This document shows, piece by piece, positions 44,392 through 48,731 of a stretch of DNA of 48,731 nt; within the stretch, counting starts at the first letter, position 1, and every line of letters starts with the position of its first letter. Under the pieces are notes generated by a model, which was not told where the DNA came from, did no database searches, and saw only the letters and a program-made list of their open reading frames with translations. The stretch is from Bradyrhizobium sp. CCH5-F6 (GTDB lineage: Bacteria > Pseudomonadota > Alphaproteobacteria > Rhizobiales > Xanthobacteraceae), in contig NZ_LSIC01000030.1 in NCBI RefSeq assembly GCF_001556045.1, forward strand, positions 1-48,731. The letters run 5' to 3'. The position numbers were made by a program, and so were the translations under genes.

Positions 44392-45495
44392 ATGATGTTG
44401 ACGGCACTCGGTTTGATGAGCGGCACCTCGCTGGATGGGGTGGATGTCGCGCTGATCGAAACCGACGGAAAGCAGGTGAAGGCGTTCGGGCCGTCCGGCT
44501 ACCGGGCCTATAGCCCGGCCGAGCGTAACCTGCTGCGCCAGGCATTGAGCGAGGCCGTGCATCTTTCGCAGCGCGACGCCCGGCCGGGCATTCTGGCCGA
44601 TGCCGAGCGTGCGGTGACGCTGGCCCATGCCGAGGCGGTCACTGCGTTCCTCGCCCAGAACCGCATGAGGCCGGAGGACATCGACATCGTAGGCTTCCAC
44701 GGCCAGACCGTGCTGCACCGGCCCGAAAAGCGGCTGACGGTGCAGATTGGCGATGCGCCGGCGCTGGCCAGGGCAATCCATATCCCGGTGATGCATGATT
44801 TCCGCGCCGCCGACGTCGAGGCCGGCGGGCAGGGCGCGCCTCTGGTGCCGGTCTACCACCGCGCGCTCGCCCATTCGCTGGAGCGCGAGCAGCCGATCGT
44901 CGTGGTCAATATCGGCGGCGTCTCCAACATCACCTATATCGACGGCAACGACGCGCTGATTGCCTGCGACACGGGTCCCGGCAATGCGCTGCTGGACGAT
45001 TTCATGTACCGCACGATGAACAAGGCGTTCGATGCGGAAGGCAAGTTCGCAGCGCTCGGCAAGGCGGATGAAGCCTGGATCGCGCGGGCGCTGGAGCTGC
45101 CGTTCTTTGCGCTGCCGCCTCCGAAATCGCTCGACCGCAACGATTTTGCCACCCTGAAGCTCGGCGACGTGCTGCCTGCCGACGGTGCTGCGACGCTGAC
45201 CGCCTTCACCGCCGCCGCGATCGCGCGCATCATTCCGCTGCTGCCGCGGCGGCCGCGCAGCTGGATCGTCTGCGGCGGCGGCGCCCGCAACCTGACCATA
45301 CTGCGGATGCTGCGGGAACGGGTGGGCTCGGCAACCGTCGAGGCCGCCGAGACGCTCGGCTGGGCCTCCGACGCCATCGAGGCGCAGGCCTTCGGTTTCC
45401 TCGCTGTGCGCGGTTTGAAGGGCTTGCCGCTGTCCTATCCGGCGACCACCGGCGTGCCGATGCCGATGACGGGTGGGGTCATGGCGCGGCCGTGA
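44392..45495 (+). CDS. anmK: Anhydro-N-acetylmuramic acid kinase
   Basis: 367 residues, normal length. It phosphorylates and hydrolyses 1,6-anhydro-MurNAc to MurNAc-6-phosphate during peptidoglycan recycling. Family blocks are ALGLMSGTSLDGVDVALIE (ATP/phosphate loop), GFHGQTVLHRP, DFRAADVEAGGQGAPLVPVYHRAL, VNIGGVSNITYI, CDTGPGNALLDDF and VCGGGARN. The start at 44392 (MMLTALGLMSGTS) is right at the first motif. tyrS is divergent, a neighbourhood I associate with alphaproteobacteria. Confidence 0.97.
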   Translation: MMLTALGLMSGTSLDGVDVALIETDGKQVKAFGPSGYRAYSPAERNLLRQALSEAVHLSQRDARPGILADAERAVTLAHAEAVTAFLAQNRMRPEDIDIVGFHGQTVLHRPEKRLTVQIGDAPALARAIHIPVMHDFRAADVEAGGQGAPLVPVYHRALAHSLEREQPIVVVNIGGVSNITYIDGNDALIACDTGPGNALLDDFMYRTMNKAFDAEGKFAALGKADEAWIARALELPFFALPPPKSLDRNDFATLKLGDVLPADGAATLTAFTAAAIARIIPLLPRRPRSWIVCGGGARNLTILRMLRERVGSATVEAAETLGWASDAIEAQAFGFLAVRGLKGLPLSYPATTGVPMPMTGGVMARP

Positions 45496-45507
45496 GCATG
45501 AACGTTG

Positions 45508-45570
45508 ATGCAGATGCATCCATCTTGACGAATTAATGCAGGTGCATCTATATTTATGCAGTTGCATCTA
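45508..45570. promoter_or_regulatory. Three ATGCA-N2-TGCATC operators in a promoter region upstream of GST
   Basis: ATGCAGATGCATC (45508-45520), ATGCAGGTGCATCTA (45536-45550) and ATGCAGTTGCATCTA (45556-45570) share the palindrome ATGCA-N2-TGCATC. A promoter can be drawn with -35 TTGACG (45525-45530) and -10 TATATT (45549-45554), spacer 18. The second and third motifs would overlap the spacer, the -10 and the start site, so a bound protein should repress. The regulator gene is not in the window. A fourth copy occurs at 783-795. Confidence 0.7.
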
Positions 45571-45588
45571 ATTGTCGGGATCCTCGCC

Positions 45589-46266
45589 ATGACCGCTTCG
45601 CTCAAACTGATCAGCCACAAGCTTTGCCCCTACGTCCAGCGCGCGGTGATCGCGCTGAAGGAGAAGGGCGTCCCGTTCGAGCGGATCGACATTGATCTCG
45701 CCAGCAAGCCCGACTGGTTTCTGAAACTGTCGCCGCTCGGCAAGGTGCCGGTGCTGGTGGTGACCACCGGGGAGGGCGAGGTCGCGCTGTTCGAGAGCAA
45801 CGTCATTTGCGAGTACATCGAGGAGACGCAAGGTGGTGCGAAGCTGCATCCAGCGGATGCGCTGAAGCGTGCCGAGCACCGCGCCTGGATGGAGTTCGGC
45901 TCGGCGATTCTCGCTGATCTCTGGGGCCTGGAGACGACGAGCGATCCGGCGATCTTTGAAAGCAAGCGCCAGGCGCTTGTCGCGAAATTCGCGCGGGTCG
46001 AGGCCACGCTCGGCGCAGGTCCGTTCTTTGCGGGAGACGCGTTCAGCCTGGTAGATGCGGTGTTTGCGCCGATATTCCGCTATTTCGATTTGTTCGACGA
46101 ACTGACCGCGCACGATATTTTCAGGGATGTGCCGAAGGTCCGCGCATGGCGAGCAGAGCTGACGAAGCGTCCGAGCGTGCGCTCAGCGGTCGACGTGAAT
46201 TATCCGGATTTGCTCCGCACTTTCCTCGTGAAGCACGACGCGCATCTGCTCAAGCTCGCGGCCTGA
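45589..46266 (+). CDS. Glutathione S-transferase family protein
   Basis: 225 residues. The N-terminal thioredoxin-fold domain is LKLISHKLCPYVQRAVIALKEKGVPFERIDIDLASKPDWFLKLSPLGKVPVLVV, with Cys in the LCPYV position typical of omega/lambda-like cysteinyl GSTs, and ALFESNVICEYIEE for the gamma-Glu binding site. The C-terminal helical domain follows. It probably acts in glutathione-dependent reduction or detoxification. The frame is open to an ATG at 45556, but that codon is part of an operator motif and overlaps the -10 region, so I chose 45589. Transcription is probably controlled by the repeated palindromes just upstream. Confidence 0.92.
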   Translation: MTASLKLISHKLCPYVQRAVIALKEKGVPFERIDIDLASKPDWFLKLSPLGKVPVLVVTTGEGEVALFESNVICEYIEETQGGAKLHPADALKRAEHRAWMEFGSAILADLWGLETTSDPAIFESKRQALVAKFARVEATLGAGPFFAGDAFSLVDAVFAPIFRYFDLFDELTAHDIFRDVPKVRAWRAELTKRPSVRSAVDVNYPDLLRTFLVKHDAHLLKLAA

Positions 46267-46283
46267 GCGCGCACGTTGGTTTC

Positions 46284-46369
46284 GTAGCCCGGATGGAGCG
46301 AAGCGCAATCCGGGGCCTTGTATCCGCGGATGAAGTTCCCCGGATTTCGCTTCGCTCCATCCGGGCTAC
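46284..46369. repeat. 32-bp inverted repeat (REP-like palindrome)
   Basis: GTAGCCCGGATGGAGCGAAG starts the left arm (46284-46315); the right arm (46338-46369) is its reverse complement with one mismatch, separated by 22 bp. Palindromes with this GTAGCCCGGATGGAGCG core are, from memory, widespread in intergenic DNA of many proteobacteria. It lies between the convergent GST and hydrolase genes and may terminate both. Confidence 0.85.
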
Positions 46370-46389
46370 AAGGTCTAAGCGCTATTGCC

Positions 46390-47037
46390 TCAGCGCACGT
46401 TCGCCAGACGCATGTCGAGATAGGCCGTGATGGTTTCCATCAGCGGTTCGAGCTTGGCGTCGAAGAAATGATTGGCGCCCGGGATGATCTGCTGATCGAT
46501 CACGATGCCCTTCTGCGTCTTCAGCTTCTCGACCAGGGTGTTGACGTCCTTCGGGGGCACCACTGCGTCCTTTTCGCCATGCACGATCAGGCCCGACGAC
46601 GGGCAGGGCGCGAGGAACGAGAAATCGTAGAGGTTGGCCGGCGGCGCGATCGAGATGAAGCCCTCGACCTCGGGCCGGCGCATCAGGAGCTGCATGCCGA
46701 TCCAGGCGCCGAAGGAGAACCCTGCGACCCAGCAGGCGCGCGCTTCGGGATTGATGGTCTGCGCCCAGTCGAGCGCGGCGGCCGCATCCGACAATTCGCC
46801 GGTGCCGTGGTCGAACGAGCCCTGGCTGCGGCCGACGCCGCGGAAGTTGAAGCGCAGCACGGAGAAGCCGCGATGCGCGAAGGCGTAGTAGCACTGGTAC
46901 ACGATCTGATGGTTCATCGTGCCGTGGAACTGCGGATGCGGGTGCAGGATCATCGCGATCGGCGCGTTCTTCTGCTTGGCCGGGTGATAGCGGCCTTCGA
47001 GACGGCCAGCAGGGCCGGTGAAAATGACTTCGGGCAT
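46390..47037 (-). CDS. Alpha/beta hydrolase family protein
   Basis: 215 residues from the ATG at 47037, with AAGAGA about seven bases upstream (the frame extends 16 codons further without homology). The alpha/beta-hydrolase core is complete: the oxyanion region ILHPHPQFHGTMNHQIV, FNFRGVGRSQGSFDHG, the nucleophile elbow GFSFGAW, the acid in IVHGEKDAVVP and the His in GANHFF. It belongs to the small-hydrolase group often annotated as dienelactone hydrolase-like or OsmC-linked; the substrate is unknown. It is convergent with GST, and divergent from the cysteine desulfurase across about 350 bp. This linkage with suf genes recurs in related bacteria as far as I recall. Confidence 0.88.
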   Translation of the reverse strand: MPEVIFTGPAGRLEGRYHPAKQKNAPIAMILHPHPQFHGTMNHQIVYQCYYAFAHRGFSVLRFNFRGVGRSQGSFDHGTGELSDAAAALDWAQTINPEARACWVAGFSFGAWIGMQLLMRRPEVEGFISIAPPANLYDFSFLAPCPSSGLIVHGEKDAVVPPKDVNTLVEKLKTQKGIVIDQQIIPGANHFFDAKLEPLMETITAYLDMRLANVR

Positions 47038-47383
47038 CGGTGATCTCTTGATTGATTTCCTGGAGAGATGATCCCTAGCAATCAACCGATTGTAGCTTCA
47101 TCGGCAGGTGCCGATGGAAGCGCGAATGAAGGGTGAGAAGGCGCGCCTTGCGGTGATGCGCTGAGAGCGCGCGGTGACTTGACGGTGCGCGTTCTAACAT
47201 AGGCTGAGGGTCAAAAAGCAAGCATCTTGAACATCACCCAATGGGCTCAAGGTGTTAGCATGTCATGGCCACGTCATCGGGCGCCGCGGAGGTGGAATCC
47301 CGGTTGCCAAGCGCGCGAGGGCGCGCCATGTCCCGCGGGCGGGCCAACAGGCCACGGTTCCTCAGCAAGTAATATATTACCCT
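47038..47383. other. Divergent intergenic region before the cysteine desulfurase
   Basis: 346 bp with no supported gene. It contains CTTGA/TCAAG inverted pentamers near 47226-47250 and a perfect 12-bp palindrome directly before the desulfurase start (47369-47380). I see no clear -35/-10 pair. It should hold the promoters for the hydrolase and the suf operon. Confidence 0.45.
47369..47380. promoter_or_regulatory. 12-bp palindrome GTAATATATTAC at the desulfurase start
   Basis: The perfect palindrome GTAATATATTAC ends three bases before the ATG at 47384 and takes the place where a ribosome site would be. It is very AT-rich in a GC-rich context, which makes chance less likely. It may be an operator or an RNA element acting on translation; both are inference. 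Confidence 0.4.
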
Positions 47384-48523
47384 ATGCCGAGCCGCGTCTA
47401 TCTCGATTGGAATGCGACCACGCCACTGCGCGCAGAGGCGCGCAGTGCCATGCTGGCCGCCTGGGATTTGGCCGGCAATCCGTCATCGGTCCACGCCGAG
47501 GGACGGGAGGCGCGACGGCTGGTCGAGGAGGCGCGTGCCGCGCTCGCGGCGGCGGTCGGTGCGCAACCGCGCAACGTCGTCTTCACCTCCGCTGGAACTG
47601 AGGCCAATGCGCTGGCGCTCTCGCCGGGGTTGCGGGGGCCCTCTGGCGGCCCAGCCGAGCGGCTGCTGGTGTCGGCGGTCGAGCATGCTTCGGTGCTCGC
47701 CGGCGGCCGGTTCCCGGCGGACAGGATCGGCCTGATCCAAGTCACGCGCTCCGGCGTGGTCGACCTCGAGCATCTGAAGTTGCAGCTCAAGGACGGCCCG
47801 CCGGCCCTGGTCTCGATCATGGCCGCCAACAACGAGACCGGTGCGCTCCAGCCCGTTGCCGAGGCCGCAGGCATCGTCCACGCGGCGGGCGGCCTCCTGC
47901 ACGTGGATGCGATCCAGGCGCTCGGTAAAATCCCGTTCGACATCAATGCCGTAGGTGCCGACCTTGCCACCTTTTCTGCGCACAAGATCGGCGGCCCCAA
48001 GGGGGTTGGCGCACTGGTGATGCGCGAGGGAATCGGCGGCCTGGATCCGGTGCTGCGGGGCGGTGGGCAGGAGCTCAGCCGTCGGGCCGGAACCGAGAAT
48101 GTCGCGGGCATCGCCGGCTTCGGGGCGGCGGTGAAGGCCGCGCTTCAAGCTCTGCCGGAGGATGTGAAGCGAATGGCAACTCTCAGGGATCATTTGGAAA
48201 ATGGCCTTCGCGGCATAGCCGGAGCGACGATCTTTGCCGACGACGTGGAGCGGTTGCCGAATACCGTGTTGTTCACTGCGTCAGGCCTGAAGGCCGAAAC
48301 TGCCGTGATCGGCTTCGACCTGGAGGGTATCGCAGTCTCCTCCGGCTCGGCCTGTTCCTCTGGAAAGGTCCAACCATCCCACGTCCTGTCTGCCATGGGC
48401 TACGATCCTGCGGTCGCGCAGGGAGCGGTGCGTCTCAGTCTGGGCTGGTCCACGGAGCCGGAGGACATCAACAGGGCGTTAGAGGCTTGGCGAAAGCTTG
48501 GTAATACCCTACTTAAGGGCTAA
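47384..48523 (+). CDS. Cysteine desulfurase (IscS/NifS-like) at the head of the suf operon
   Basis: 379 residues from ATG 47384 (MPSRVYLDWNATTPLR). A PLP enzyme that takes sulfur from cysteine for Fe-S cluster assembly. Key points are SAGTEANALALSP, SAVEHASVL, the AANNETGALQP motif, HVDAIQALGKIPFD, the PLP-Lys201 in ATFSAHKIGGPKG, RRAGTENVAGIAGFG and the active-site Cys324 in SSGSACSSGK. The frame is open upstream to 47252 but without homology. sufB begins 113 bp downstream. In this lineage a second, SufS-type desulfurase usually lies later in the same operon, so this one is the IscS-like copy. Confidence 0.95.
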   Translation: MPSRVYLDWNATTPLRAEARSAMLAAWDLAGNPSSVHAEGREARRLVEEARAALAAAVGAQPRNVVFTSAGTEANALALSPGLRGPSGGPAERLLVSAVEHASVLAGGRFPADRIGLIQVTRSGVVDLEHLKLQLKDGPPALVSIMAANNETGALQPVAEAAGIVHAAGGLLHVDAIQALGKIPFDINAVGADLATFSAHKIGGPKGVGALVMREGIGGLDPVLRGGGQELSRRAGTENVAGIAGFGAAVKAALQALPEDVKRMATLRDHLENGLRGIAGATIFADDVERLPNTVLFTASGLKAETAVIGFDLEGIAVSSGSACSSGKVQPSHVLSAMGYDPAVAQGAVRLSLGWSTEPEDINRALEAWRKLGNTLLKG

Positions 48524-48581
48524 GCGACGAAACACGGCTCGAACGGTTCTAAGCCCGTGCTTTCCGCAGAGAAATATCGTA

Positions 48582-48604
48582 ATACTCGACCAAGTTTGAT
48601 CCAC
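48582..48604 (+). promoter_or_regulatory. Possible IscR/Rrf2-type binding site upstream of sufB
   Basis: ATACTCGACCAAGTTTGATC resembles the E. coli IscR type 1 site (ATAGTTGACCAATTTTACTC) at most positions and lies about 35 bp upstream of the sufB start. The regulator gene is not in the window, so this is a suggestion based on pattern only. Confidence 0.4.
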
Positions 48605-48636
48605 CGCGGTCCTTGAAACCGCGAGCGGAGGATGGA

Positions 48637-48731
48637 ATGCCAGCCGTACAAGAGACGGTCGAGCGCGTGAAGCGCATCGACGTCGACCAGTATCGTTATG
48701 GGTTTGAGACCCTGATCGAGTCCGACAAGGC
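48637..48731 (+). CDS. sufB: Fe-S cluster assembly scaffold SufB, N-terminal fragment
   Basis: The window ends 31 codons (plus two bases) into this gene. The peptide MPAVQETVERVKRIDVDQYR, followed by YGFETLIESDKA, is the usual alphaproteobacterial SufB N-terminus. GGAGG lies six bases before the ATG at 48637. SufB with SufC and SufD forms the scaffold on which Fe-S clusters are built. Placement after a cysteine desulfurase supports the call. Confidence 0.88.
   Translation, partial: MPAVQETVERVKRIDVDQYRYGFETLIESDK

Noticed and set aside
1..48731. tRNA, rRNA, CRISPR array, prophage or defence island
   Set aside because: Reading both strands by eye I found no cloverleaf, rRNA core, regular spacer-repeat array, phage structural gene or recognised defence gene. 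A tRNAscan or DefenseFinder run would settle it.

Overview
The window is a GC-rich, densely coded stretch of an alphaproteobacterial chromosome, most likely Bradyrhizobium or a close relative in the Nitrobacteraceae. This rests on the protein families (complex I NDUFA12, DUF2155, DUF1236, CHASE3 kinase with a HisKA_2 partner, an AsmA-like DUF3971 protein), on the gene order NDUFA12 / DUF2155 / aat / accC-accB-aroQ / DsbA / M48, and on a roughly 100-bp intergenic repeat (two copies) of a type I associate with Bradyrhizobium. No database search was possible, so genus is inference. I see no rRNA, tRNA, CRISPR, prophage or intact mobile element. It reads as core chromosome with a few accessory genes.

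Layout. 1-6.7 kb: start of a secreted protein (minus), NDUFA12, a 530-bp non-coding stretch with a terminator and repeats, a divergent DJ-1/PfpI enzyme and GlxA-type regulator with shared operator-like motifs, a PepSY protein, a BASS-type transporter, an HSL-family hydrolase and DUF2155. 6.8-13.1 kb: aat, a three-gene overlapping two-component cassette (CHASE3 kinase, single-domain receiver, receiver-HisKA_2 kinase), then accC, accB and aroQ. 13.4-21.4 kb: DUF1236 protein, DsbA-like thiol oxidoreductase, M48 protease with TPRs, aminotransferase, bioY, dctA and a DadA-like oxidoreductase. 21.5-29.3 kb: rne (with a very His/Asp-rich insertion), divergent from an N-acetylmuramoyl-L-alanine amidase and PBP1A. 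29.4-38.8 kb: prfB with a programmed +1 frameshift, a beta-hydroxyacid dehydrogenase, a DMT exporter, an M23 peptidase, a peroxiredoxin with a histone-like basic tail, and a 1236-residue AsmA-like envelope protein. 38.9-48.7 kb: chemoreceptor, a 28-residue membrane peptide, truncated doxX, an MFS transporter, tyrS, anmK, GST, an alpha/beta hydrolase, cysteine desulfurase and the start of sufB.

The most consequential observation concerns data quality. Positions 40991-41036 are Illumina Nextera (Tn5 mosaic-end) adapter sequence left in the assembly. It follows a perfect 22-bp inverted repeat that ends exactly at the adapter, and it truncates doxX. The left (1-40.96 kb) and right (41.04-48.73 kb) parts are therefore not proven to be contiguous.

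Themes: cell-envelope construction (amidase, PBP1A, M23, M48, DsbA, AsmA-like, anmK, DUF2155), the biotin/fatty-acid axis (accB, accC, bioY), translation and protein turnover (aat, prfB, tyrS, rne) and Fe-S assembly (cysteine desulfurase, sufB). I did not find a convincing undescribed multi-gene system. The best biological leads are the His-rich RNase E insertion, repeated ATGCA-N2-TGCAT operator-like palindromes, the DJ-1/GlxA operator cluster and a possible small RNA near 0.8-1.08 kb.
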